DNA from: Campylobacteraceae bacterium
GTDB lineage: Bacteria; Campylobacterota; Campylobacteria; Campylobacterales; Campylobacteraceae
NCBI GenBank assembly: GCA_031290675.1
Contig: JAITNC010000029.1
Span: 1 to 9,142, forward strand
DNA: 9,142 nucleotides
Reading direction: 5' to 3'
Part shown: positions 1 to 6,489 of the stretch, in pieces
Layout: every line of letters begins with the position of its first letter
Numbering within the stretch: the stretch's first letter is position 1
Program-made: the position numbers and the translations under genes
Notes under the pieces: model-generated
What the model was told of the DNA's origin: nothing
Database searches by the model: none
Seen by the model: only the letters and a program-made list of their open reading frames with translations

Positions 1-91
1 GCCGTTAGAGGAGGAGAGCCAAAAACTGCTCGCCAAATACAAAAGCAACAAAAAAGTTTCACGGCAGATTAAAAATCTTATGGAAAGATAG
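1..91 (+). CDS. C-terminal tail of an upstream gene (5' partial)
   Basis: An open frame enters from the left edge (first full codon at 2) and ends at TAG 89-91, giving about 29 residues rich in Lys and Glu that look like a charged helical tail. The AGGAGG ribosome binding site of the next gene (90-95) overlaps this stop codon, so the two genes are probably cotranscribed and coupled. The tail resembles the C-terminus of the next protein around a shared KYK-x3-K-x6-N pattern, suggesting that the two are tandem paralogues. Function is unknown, and too little is present to assign a family. Confidence 0.6.
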   Translation, partial: PLEEESQKLLAKYKSNKKVSRQIKNLMER

Positions 92-101
92 GAGGCGAGT
101 T

Positions 102-764
102 ATGAGAGTTTTATTTATATTGTTGGCGGCGGGCGCTTTTCTTTTTGGCGCAGAACCGAAGTTTGGGGATTATGCCGCTAAGATTTACAAAGGTAATGTA
201 ACCGCGCCAAATATCACAATAAGTGAATTTGACAATCCGCTTGAAATAAATTTTGCGGGCAAATACTATATCAACGCCCTTAGCTGCTCCACTGACGGCG
301 GACACGGCGTAGAGATGTGCGTCATAGCAAAAATCTTTGACCTCACAAGCGGCAAAGAGATACACGGCGTGATGAGCGACATCTTGAACAACGACCTTTA
401 TTGGTATCTAAATGACTACAGAGCATTAAAGTTTAAGCCCGATAGTTCGCTCATAGGCGTTAGTTATTACGAGTCTGACGAGCTTTACCGCACGGTATAT
501 TTTGAGTTTAAAAATGGCGGTTTTGCGGAAGTGGCACGAACAGAAGTTTACCCTGATGATGTTTTGAAATTTATAGAAAACTATAACGAGTGCGAACATT
601 TTGGAGGCGAAGAGCCGTACGATGAAGCGAGGGCAAAAGAGATAGCACAAGCTTCCGAGAAGTACTGCGGAGCGGCGAACAAAGCCTATAAAACATTAAA
701 AAGCAAGTATAAAAATGATGTCAAAACCACAAATATATTGGCGAATTTTTATAAGAATTATTGA
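102..764 (+). CDS. Exported hypothetical protein, 220 aa, four cysteines
   Basis: I do not recognise this protein. It begins with a classical Sec signal peptide: Arg at residue 2, a hydrophobic core at about 3-15, and a likely signal peptidase I site after Gly16-Ala17. The mature part therefore probably sits in the periplasm. It has four cysteines, C62, C73, C164 and C189, and could form two disulfides; there is no Cys at the cleavage site, so it is not a lipoprotein. The middle region (about 47-150) alternates hydrophobic and aromatic residues as in beta-rich folds. The C-terminal 50 residues are charged and probably helical (AR-AKEIAQ, KAYKTLKSKYK). Start choice: ATG 102 lies 6 nt after AGGAGG (90-95). 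It follows a partial gene with a similar tail, so a tandem duplication is likely. No catalytic motif is visible. Confidence 0.85.
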   Translation: MRVLFILLAAGAFLFGAEPKFGDYAAKIYKGNVTAPNITISEFDNPLEINFAGKYYINALSCSTDGGHGVEMCVIAKIFDLTSGKEIHGVMSDILNNDLYWYLNDYRALKFKPDSSLIGVSYYESDELYRTVYFEFKNGGFAEVARTEVYPDDVLKFIENYNECEHFGGEEPYDEARAKEIAQASEKYCGAANKAYKTLKSKYKNDVKTTNILANFYKNY

Positions 765-817
765 TGCAGCGAAAGCCACTCATTGTTATTTAGAGCCTGT
801 AACTTCGGCGTGGCTTC

Positions 818-1666
818 TTACTTCGGCAAGTTTGAGATTTCCACGTCAAATATCTGCGTATTTGGCTGTCCCGTCAAAATAAACATACGAATAGAGCTGC
901 TTATCTTGTTTTGGTCGCGGCTTTTGAGGTATATCTCTATATTGAAGCCATTTGATTTGCCGTTTAAGATATCTTCGGCGACTTCGATAGCATTTGAGAA
1001 ATAGATAGAGTTTTGCACGACTTTCTTGAGTTTTAGTTCGTTTATATTGTCATTGGCGAATTTTTTAAACTCATTAAAAGTCATATCGTCCCTCTGCTGA
1101 TACTCTTTGAAAAACTCATAAAAGTATTGGATGAGGTCTTCATTTTTGGCGGCAACAGCTATGAGCATATCTTCGGATATGATGGAGAGATTGCCGAAAG
1201 CACCGTCCATACTTACCTTAAAACCTCGCGCACTTTTGTCTACTTTGATATCTATCGGGTATATAAGTTTGGAAAATCTATGGTCGATGGAAGATGAATT
1301 TTGTGCGCTTGAGATATTTTTAATCTGTAGACTTTTGAGGGAGGAGAACGCTATGGAGTACTCTATCTCATCAAAAGATACGATATCCTGCTCATCATCT
1401 GTTTTGCGTATAAACCCTCCGCCGATAGAGTGACAGTGATACTTCAAAAACCCCTCTGTAGCGCATTTTGCTCTGTATCTCAACCCCACCCTTGCGTCAG
1501 CGGCAAATTCTACCTTTATGACATCTGAAAGGCTGTAGTCATCAAAAGCATGTTCTGTTTTATGTAAAACAAAAAAGTGTATCGCCGCCACAAAAGCGAT
1601 ACATATCACGATAACCGCCGATATGATAAGAGCAACCCTTGTGCGCTTTGAAACTTCCGATAACAT
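818..1666 (-). CDS. Hypothetical single-pass membrane-anchored protein, 282 aa
   Basis: I do not recognise this protein. Starting from ATG 1666 it has a short basic N-terminus (KRTR, residues 7-10), one strong hydrophobic segment at about 11-34, and a soluble domain of about 245 residues predicted to face the periplasm (N-in by the positive-inside rule). C68 and C78 flank the segment ATEGFLKYH and could form a disulfide. The C-terminal two thirds mix beta-like stretches with one helical, acidic-basic region (EDLIQYFYEFFKEYQQ). Start choice: an upstream in-frame TTG (1672) would abut the AAAGG Shine-Dalgarno sequence (1673-1677) with no spacing, whereas ATG 1666 is 6 nt away, so the shorter form is preferred. 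The gene is convergent with the exported-protein gene and divergent from ubiX. In C. jejuni I recall flgA at the place next to ubiX; this protein shows no FlgA feature that I can see. Confidence 0.8.
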   Translation of the reverse strand: MLSEVSKRTRVALIISAVIVICIAFVAAIHFFVLHKTEHAFDDYSLSDVIKVEFAADARVGLRYRAKCATEGFLKYHCHSIGGGFIRKTDDEQDIVSFDEIEYSIAFSSLKSLQIKNISSAQNSSSIDHRFSKLIYPIDIKVDKSARGFKVSMDGAFGNLSIISEDMLIAVAAKNEDLIQYFYEFFKEYQQRDDMTFNEFKKFANDNINELKLKKVVQNSIYFSNAIEVAEDILNGKSNGFNIEIYLKSRDQNKISSSIRMFILTGQPNTQIFDVEISNLPK

Positions 1667-1672
1667 TCTCAA

Positions 1673-1677
1673 CCTTT
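1673..1677 (-). promoter_or_regulatory. Ribosome binding site deciding the start of the 282-aa membrane protein
   Basis: Read on the minus strand, AAAGG sits 6 nt upstream of ATG 1666 and directly against the alternative TTG 1672. Normal Shine-Dalgarno spacing therefore favours the ATG. Confidence 0.6.
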
Positions 1678-1700
1678 TTAAAACCTTTTAGAAACATAAC

Positions 1701-1706
1701 TATAAT
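1701..1706 (+). promoter_or_regulatory. Candidate -10 box for the ubiX-speA operon
   Basis: A perfect TATAAT on the plus strand lies 83 nt before the ubiX start, with T-rich patches (1675-1679, 1686-1689) upstream. Transcription would begin near 1713, leaving a leader of about 75 nt. Alternatives are TAAAAT at 1745-1750 or 1752-1757, nearer the gene. None has the T-run plus TGG arrangement seen at aspB, so the choice is uncertain. Confidence 0.4.
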
Positions 1707-1719
1707 TCTATCCAAAAAA
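1705..1719 (-). promoter_or_regulatory. Probable sigma-70 promoter of the 282-aa membrane protein gene
   Basis: Read on the minus strand this is TTTTTTGGATAGAAT: a T-run, then a TAGAAT -10 box (1705-1710). Campylobacterota housekeeping promoters typically have a T-rich upstream stretch and a strong -10 without a conserved -35. It is almost identical to the aspB promoter at 6445-6458 (TTTTTGGATATAAT), and both are followed by TAT. The inferred transcription start is near 1698, giving a leader of roughly 30 nt. The -10 overlaps a plus-strand TATAAT (1701-1706), so firing in the two directions may interfere. Confidence 0.6.
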
Positions 1720-1779
1720 TCCCTTAAAGCAAAACATAATCTCATAAAATGTAAAATCTTTAGTTCTAAATGCCACTAA

Positions 1780-1784
1780 AAGGA
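1780..1784 (+). promoter_or_regulatory. Ribosome binding site supporting the TTG start of ubiX
   Basis: AAGGA lies 5 nt before TTG 1790. No in-frame ATG or GTG is nearby, and the protein begins exactly where UbiX family members do (KKIIVGISGASG), so the TTG start is credible. Confidence 0.55.
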
Positions 1785-1789
1785 ACAAT

Positions 1790-2317
1790 TTGAAAAAAAT
1801 TATCGTTGGTATATCGGGTGCGAGCGGAGTGGAACTTGGCAAAAAATTTATCAACAACCTGCCAAAAGAGTATGAAGTGTATACTATCATCAGTGAAAGT
1901 GCCAAAAAAGTCGCCGAAAAAGAGTGCAATTTTACGCTTTTAGACGATAACGACATCAGCGAGCGCACGGCTTCGGGTTCTTTTGGGGCTGAGATGATGG
2001 CGATAATACCCTGCAGTATGAACTCTCTATCTAAGATAGCGTGCGGTATAGCGGACAATCTTTTGACAAGAAGTGCGAGCGTTATGATAAAAGAGCGCAA
2101 AACGTTGCTTTTGGCTCCGAGGGAAATGCCCTACTCTGCGATAGTTTTGGACAATATGCACAAACTATCTCTCTCAAACGTCATCATAGCACCTCCCGTT
2201 CTTGGGTTTTATGCTAATATTAGCACTTTGGAAGATATGGAAAATTTTTTGATAGGACGCTGGTTTGACCTGCTTGGCATTTCAAACTCACTATATAAAA
2301 GATGGGGTGAACAATAA
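1790..2317 (+). CDS. ubiX: Flavin prenyltransferase UbiX
   Basis: UbiX transfers a dimethylallyl group to reduced FMN, making the prenylated FMN cofactor of UbiD-type decarboxylases; it forms a cytoplasmic dodecamer in studied homologues. In Campylobacterota this probably serves decarboxylation in quinone (futalosine-type menaquinone) synthesis, which is inference here. The 175 residues start with the flavin-binding GISGASG (7-13). Compared from memory with Pseudomonas UbiX, the functional residues are all present: S12, E45, R94, K101, E112 in the PRE motif, Y141 in GFY, R157 and W172 in RWGEQ. The ASGSFGAEMMAIIPCS region (61-76) is also typical. The protein is shorter than many homologues because the loop between about residues 46 and 60 is compact, not because it is truncated. 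Start is TTG. The stop overlaps the coaD start by one base (TAATG), indicating coupling. Confidence 0.95.
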   Translation: MKKIIVGISGASGVELGKKFINNLPKEYEVYTIISESAKKVAEKECNFTLLDDNDISERTASGSFGAEMMAIIPCSMNSLSKIACGIADNLLTRSASVMIKERKTLLLAPREMPYSAIVLDNMHKLSLSNVIIAPPVLGFYANISTLEDMENFLIGRWFDLLGISNSLYKRWGEQ

Positions 2318-2793
2318 TGAAAAAAATCGCGATATATCCGGGTACTTTTGACCCGATAACAAATGGTCATCTTGACATTATCAGACGAGCTATGCGCATT
2401 TTTGACAGCGTGCTGGTAGCCATAGCGATATCTGATGAGAAAAAGCCTATGTTCTCGCTGGAAAAGAGAGTTCAGATGGCAAAAACAGCCGTCAAAGAGA
2501 TAAAAGGCGTTGAAGTTGAGCCGTTCTCAAACCTTATGGTGGAGTTCGCCAAAAGCAAAAATATACTCACAGTCATACGAGGATTGCGTGCTGTCAGCGA
2601 CTTTGAGTTTGAACTGCAGATGGGATACGCCAACGCCTCTTTGGACAATGAGATAGAAACTATCTATCTTATGCCCTCTTTGGACAACGCTTTCATCAGC
2701 TCGTCCGTCGTGCGTTCTATACTAAAGCACCACGGCAACGCCTCTCACCTCTACCCAAAAGAGATAGAGAGTTTTATCAAAGGAAAAGTTTAG
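2317..2793 (+). CDS. coaD: Phosphopantetheine adenylyltransferase (PPAT)
   Basis: CoaD catalyses the penultimate step of coenzyme A synthesis: 4'-phosphopantetheine plus ATP gives dephospho-CoA and pyrophosphate, in the cytoplasm, usually as a hexamer. The 158 residues match the normal bacterial length. The nucleotidyltransferase signature PGTFDPITNGHLD (8-20) carries the T/HxGH element with the catalytic His18. IRGLRAVSDFEFE (87-99) is the substrate and ATP-binding block, and ISSSVVR (127-133) is the C-terminal ATP-binding motif. The start ATG is nested in the ubiX stop (TAATG) and preceded by GGTGA at 2306-2310 inside ubiX. tmk follows with no gap, so this is an internal gene of the operon. 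Confidence 0.97.
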   Translation: MKKIAIYPGTFDPITNGHLDIIRRAMRIFDSVLVAIAISDEKKPMFSLEKRVQMAKTAVKEIKGVEVEPFSNLMVEFAKSKNILTVIRGLRAVSDFEFELQMGYANASLDNEIETIYLMPSLDNAFISSSVVRSILKHHGNASHLYPKEIESFIKGKV

Positions 2794-3375
2794 ATGTTTG
2801 CGCTTTTTGAAGGAATAGACACGACAGGAAAAAGCACGCAGGTAAAAAAACTGCAAAGCGTATATCCCGACATGATAGCCACGTACGAGCCCGGAGCTAC
2901 ACAGCTTGGGGCTGAACTACGCTCTATTTTGCTTGAAAAAGAGTTACATATAGATAAGAAGGCTGAGCTTTTGCTCTTTCTCGCCGACCGTGCCGAGCAT
3001 TACGAAAAAGTAGTCGCACCAAACGCCGACAAGCTCGTCGTAAGCGACAGAGGATTTGTATCTGGCATAGCATATGCGCTGACAAACAGCCCCGAGATGG
3101 ATTTGAGTTTTTTGATAGAGCTGAACCGTTTTGCGCTTGGAGGGAAATTTCCCGAAAAAATAGCCTTCTTTAAGACGAACGAGAAGCTTTTGCGCTCAAG
3201 GATAAATGGCAAATCACACGACAAGATAGAGCAAAGAGGCATAAACTACCTCCTAAGCGTACAGGAAAATATGCAAAAAGTGTTGGATAGCTTGCAGATA
3301 AAATATATCGTTTTGGACGCAAGCGAAAGTATTGAGGATTTACACATCAAAATAAAAAGGTTTTTAAATGATTAA
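2794..3375 (+). CDS. tmk: Thymidylate (dTMP) kinase
   Basis: Tmk phosphorylates dTMP to dTDP with ATP, an essential step toward dTTP in the cytoplasm. The 193 residues begin with a Walker A loop, GIDTTGKST (7-15), with K13 as the phosphate-binding lysine. YEPGATQLG (31-39) corresponds to the REPGGT block, FLADRAEH (62-69) to the dTMP-binding segment, and SDRGF (84-88) to the DR[YFHS] motif. R135-R148 probably form the LID region. Relative to textbook Tmk, the Arg of REPGG is replaced by Tyr and the residue after DR is Gly; Campylobacterota enzymes that I recall also deviate there (DRS), so this is likely lineage variation. The AGGA Shine-Dalgarno sequence (2781-2784) lies within the end of coaD. 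The last 8 bases overlap hisS. Confidence 0.95.
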   Translation: MFALFEGIDTTGKSTQVKKLQSVYPDMIATYEPGATQLGAELRSILLEKELHIDKKAELLLFLADRAEHYEKVVAPNADKLVVSDRGFVSGIAYALTNSPEMDLSFLIELNRFALGGKFPEKIAFFKTNEKLLRSRINGKSHDKIEQRGINYLLSVQENMQKVLDSLQIKYIVLDASESIEDLHIKIKRFLND

Positions 3376-4591
3376 CGCTCTGCGAGGCATGAGAGATATC
3401 ATCTCGCCCGATAGTGAGAAATATACGTATTTTATAGAAAATTGCTCAAAAATAGCAAAAAACTACGGCTTTGAGTTCATAGCCACGCCTGTTTTGGAAG
3501 AAACGTCCTTGTTTAAACGAAGCGTTGGGGAGAGCAGCGACATAGTCGGCAAAGAGATGTATCAGTTTATAGATAAAGGCGAAAATGACGTCTGCCTGCG
3601 GCCAGAGGGGACAGCCGGCATCGTGCGCTCGTTTATCCAAAACAAAATGGACAGAGCGGGCATTGTCAAGAGATTTTTTTATTACGGGGCTATGTTCAGG
3701 TACGAAAGGCCGCAAAAAGGCAGACTGCGGCAGTTTCATCAGTTTGGGGTTGAGAGTTTTGGCGTGAGCGACGTGAGAGAGGACGCTGCGGTCATCTTGA
3801 TGTTGAGCGAAATGTTACAGTTTTTCGGCATAAAGACGATTTTGAAACTAAATTCGCTCGGCTGTCCGAAGTGTATGCCCTCATACAGAAGCAAACTTGT
3901 GAAGTTTTTGGACACGGCTGAGGGTCTTTGCGAGGATTGTCAGAGGCGAAAAAACCTCAATCCTATCAGAGTGCTTGACTGCAAAAGTGAAAACTGCCAG
4001 CGACTTCTCACAAATGCGCCGCTTTTGATAGAAGCTCTTTGCGACGAGTGTAAAAACGACTTTGAAAGCTTAAAATCTATATTGTCAAAATTTGACATCA
4101 ACTACGAGATAGACCCAAAACTCGTGCGTGGACTTGACTACTACTCCAAAACTGCTTTTGAGTTTGTAAGCTCTGATATAGGAGCTCAAAGTTCCGTAGC
4201 AGGTGGGGGCAGATACGACAGGCTAGTAGAGTTTTTGGGCGGCAAAGCGACACCCGCTGTAGGATTTGCGATAGGCGTTGAGAGGCTTTTGGAACTTGTC
4301 AAAATGCCGGAAAATGCAAAAAGCGGCGTTTATGTCGGGGCTTTGAACAAAGAGAGCGAAGAGTTGGTTTTCACTCTTGCAACTAAGTTGCGCAAAAAAG
4401 TCAAAACAAGCTTTGAGTATGCAAGTAAAAATTTTGCAAAACATCTCAACAATGCCGATAAAATGGGCGCAAAATATTTCATCTGCGTAGGCGAAAACGA
4501 ACTGAAATCATCTGAAGTGATAGTCAAAAATCTGGAAACAAAAGAAGAGCAAAAATGCGCTTTGAGCGATTTAGGAGAATTTAAATGGTAG
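3368..4591 (+). CDS. hisS: Histidyl-tRNA synthetase
   Basis: HisS charges tRNA-His with histidine using ATP; it is a class II dimeric cytoplasmic enzyme. The 407-residue protein shows motif 1 around 34-53, the RPEGT histidine-site strand (78-82), motif 2 with FRYERPQKGRLRQFHQ (110-125), the HisA block LVRGLDYYSKTAFEF (252-266), and motif 3 AVGFAIGVERL (297-307), followed by an anticodon-binding domain from about 318. The insertion domain (about 160-235) carries four Cys pairs: C166/C169, C188/C191, C205/C210 and C225/C228. This fits a zinc-binding or structural knuckle, as seen in the Cys-rich subset of bacterial HisRS. The ATG (3368) overlaps the tmk end by 8 bases, with AAGG 7 nt upstream. 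The gene overlaps speA by 7 bases, so translation is likely coupled in both directions. Confidence 0.97.
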   Translation: MINALRGMRDIISPDSEKYTYFIENCSKIAKNYGFEFIATPVLEETSLFKRSVGESSDIVGKEMYQFIDKGENDVCLRPEGTAGIVRSFIQNKMDRAGIVKRFFYYGAMFRYERPQKGRLRQFHQFGVESFGVSDVREDAAVILMLSEMLQFFGIKTILKLNSLGCPKCMPSYRSKLVKFLDTAEGLCEDCQRRKNLNPIRVLDCKSENCQRLLTNAPLLIEALCDECKNDFESLKSILSKFDINYEIDPKLVRGLDYYSKTAFEFVSSDIGAQSSVAGGGRYDRLVEFLGGKATPAVGFAIGVERLLELVKMPENAKSGVYVGALNKESEELVFTLATKLRKKVKTSFEYASKNFAKHLNNADKMGAKYFICVGENELKSSEVIVKNLETKEEQKCALSDLGEFKW

Positions 4592-6432
4592 ATTATGGTA
4601 TAAAAGTTTGGGCGAACGGCGACTTTATCATCAAAAACGGACAAGTATGTGTAAACAGCGGCTCACAGCCCGCCATCATAGACATAGTCAAAGAGATACG
4701 CAGCGACGGCATCAGAGGCCCGTTGATATTGCGTTTTCCGCACCTTATCAAAAAACAGATACACTCTATATACGCCAACTTCAAAGCAGCGCAAAGAGAG
4801 ATGAAATATCAGGGCTCTTTTCAGGCTGTTTATCCGCTGAAAGTCAATCAATACCCAAATTTCGTGAAAAATATGGTTGAGATAGGCAAAGAGTATACGT
4901 ACGGACTTGAGGCGGGCAGCAAAGCCGAGCTGATATTGGCTATGGCGCACAACAATTACGGCTCGCCTATCACTGTAAACGGCTTCAAAGACGGCGAGAT
5001 GATAGGGCTTGGCTTTATCGCCTCCGAAATGGGACACAACATCACGCTGACTATAGAGGGGTTGAACGAGCTTGAGGGCATCATACAAACCGCCAAAGAG
5101 AGATTTGCCCCAAAACCAAAAATCGGACTTCGCATCAGACTTCACAGCACGGGTTCGGGTATTTGGGCGAAAAGCGGCGGTATCAACTCAAAATTTGGCT
5201 TGACCTCCACAGAGCTGATACAAGCTGTCAAAATGCTCAAAAACGCCGACCTCTTAGAGCAGTTTACGATGATACATTTTCATATAGGCTCGCAGATAGA
5301 AGAGATAGCGCCGATGAAAAAGGCGTTGAGGGAGGCAGGCAACATATACGCTGAGCTCCGTAAAATGGGGGCGAAAAACCTTCACGCTATAAATCTCGGC
5401 GGCGGACTTGCGATAGAGTATTCGCAGATAGAAAACGCTCAACAGAGAAACTATACCCTCCAAGAGTACGCAAATGACGTCGTCTATCTGCTCAAAGATA
5501 TAGCGAACAAAAAAAACGAGATAGAGCCTGATATATTTATAGAATCAGGCCGTTATGTCGCCGCAAGCCACGCTGTGCTTATCGCGCCTGTTTTGGAGCT
5601 TTTCAGCCAAGAATACACAGAAAACAAGCTTGATTTCAAGACGCAAAACCCGCAGCTTGTTGAGGAGCTTCACTACCTCTACACGACCATAAACAGCAAA
5701 AATGCGATGGAATACCTGCACGACGCCACAGACCACATGGAGTCCCTGCTCACGCTTTTTGACTTGGGTTATGTTGACCTGCAAGACCGCTCAAACACCG
5801 AAGTTCTGGTCAATCTCATCATCAAAAAAGCCGTTACGATATTGGGCGAGAAGCACTACAGCGAGATACTCAACATACAAGAGCAGGTTCAGGAGAGATA
5901 CCTTGTGAACTTTTCCATATTTCAAAGTTTGCCTGATTATTGGGGGTTGGAGCAAAACTTCCCCGTGATGCCGCTTGATATGCTCAACGAGCACCCTACC
6001 CGCTCGGCTTCACTCTGGGATATCACTTGCGACAGCGACGGCGAGATAGCCTTTGACATCAAAGAGCCGCTCTTTTTGCACGATGTGGATTTGGACGAGA
6101 GAGAGTATTTTCTCGGCTTTTTCCTTGTTGGGGCTTATCAAGAGGTCTTGGGTATGAAACACAACCTTTTCACGCACCCGACAGAAGCCACCGTAGTGAT
6201 AGACGATGAGGGTTACGAGATAGAAAACTTGCTGGAATCCCAGTGTGTTTTGGACATCTTGGAAGATTTGGATTATGATGTCAGAGAGATACAGGATATC
6301 CTGAACGACCGCATCGTTGAGTCCGAACTGATAGAGGAAAAAGAGAAAAAACATATACTCGGAGAGCTGTATTTACTACTCAACGACAACGGTTATCTCA
6401 AAACAGTCAGCAAACACTCTGAAAATGAGTAA
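4585..6432 (+). CDS. speA: Biosynthetic arginine decarboxylase
   Basis: SpeA is a PLP enzyme of the alanine-racemase-like fold (fold III) that converts L-arginine to agmatine and CO2, the entry to putrescine and spermidine. The 615 residues fit the family, which is longer than ornithine decarboxylase. PLKVNQ (84-89) contains the PLP lysine K86. HFHIGSQI (231-238) and the glycine loop NLGGGLAIEY (270-279) bind the cofactor. ESGRY (320-324) contributes the pyridine-ring and phosphate contacts. CDSDGEI (482-488) supplies the catalytic Cys482 across the dimer, and FFLVGAYQE (512-520) closes the barrel-sandwich domain. A helical, acidic C-terminal extension (about 550-600) is typical of the SpeA type. 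The start overlaps hisS by 7 bases with AGGAG (4573-4577) 7 nt upstream. It is the last gene of the overlapping series. Confidence 0.96.
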   Translation: MVDYGIKVWANGDFIIKNGQVCVNSGSQPAIIDIVKEIRSDGIRGPLILRFPHLIKKQIHSIYANFKAAQREMKYQGSFQAVYPLKVNQYPNFVKNMVEIGKEYTYGLEAGSKAELILAMAHNNYGSPITVNGFKDGEMIGLGFIASEMGHNITLTIEGLNELEGIIQTAKERFAPKPKIGLRIRLHSTGSGIWAKSGGINSKFGLTSTELIQAVKMLKNADLLEQFTMIHFHIGSQIEEIAPMKKALREAGNIYAELRKMGAKNLHAINLGGGLAIEYSQIENAQQRNYTLQEYANDVVYLLKDIANKKNEIEPDIFIESGRYVAASHAVLIAPVLELFSQEYTENKLDFKTQNPQLVEELHYLYTTINSKNAMEYLHDATDHMESLLTLFDLGYVDLQDRSNTEVLVNLIIKKAVTILGEKHYSEILNIQEQVQERYLVNFSIFQSLPDYWGLEQNFPVMPLDMLNEHPTRSASLWDITCDSDGEIAFDIKEPLFLHDVDLDEREYFLGFFLVGAYQEVLGMKHNLFTHPTEATVVIDDEGYEIENLLESQCVLDILEDLDYDVREIQDILNDRIVESELIEEKEKKHILGELYLLLNDNGYLKTVSKHSENE

Positions 6433-6444
6433 GAATTTTATGGA

Positions 6445-6458
6445 TTTTTGGATATAAT
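6445..6458 (+). promoter_or_regulatory. Probable sigma-70 promoter of aspB
   Basis: TTTTTGGATATAAT combines a T-run with a perfect TATAAT (6453-6458), the Campylobacterota housekeeping pattern without a -35. It begins 13 bases after the speA stop and implies a start near 6465 and a leader of about 25 nt to ATG 6490. No terminator separates speA from aspB, so read-through may add to expression. The element nearly duplicates the minus-strand promoter at 1705-1719. Confidence 0.7.
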
Positions 6459-6489
6459 TATCGGATTTTTTTATAAAGGTTTAAAAAAT

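Noticed and set aside
773..816. Inverted repeat AAGCCAC / GTGGCTT between the convergent genes as a terminator
   Set aside because: Only seven pairs with a 30-base loop, and no T-run after either arm.
1708..2100. 130-residue minus-strand open frame over the ubiX start
   Set aside because: Antisense to the conserved ubiX coding sequence and spans the divergent promoter region; no domain recognised.
4663..5145. 160-residue minus-strand open frame inside speA
   Set aside because: It is antisense to a well-supported conserved gene, with no domain or start signal; a shadow of codon bias.
6448..6489. TTG at 6448 as the aspB start, adding 14 residues
   Set aside because: It lies within the promoter T-run, has no ribosome binding site, and homologues begin at the MLSxR of ATG 6490.
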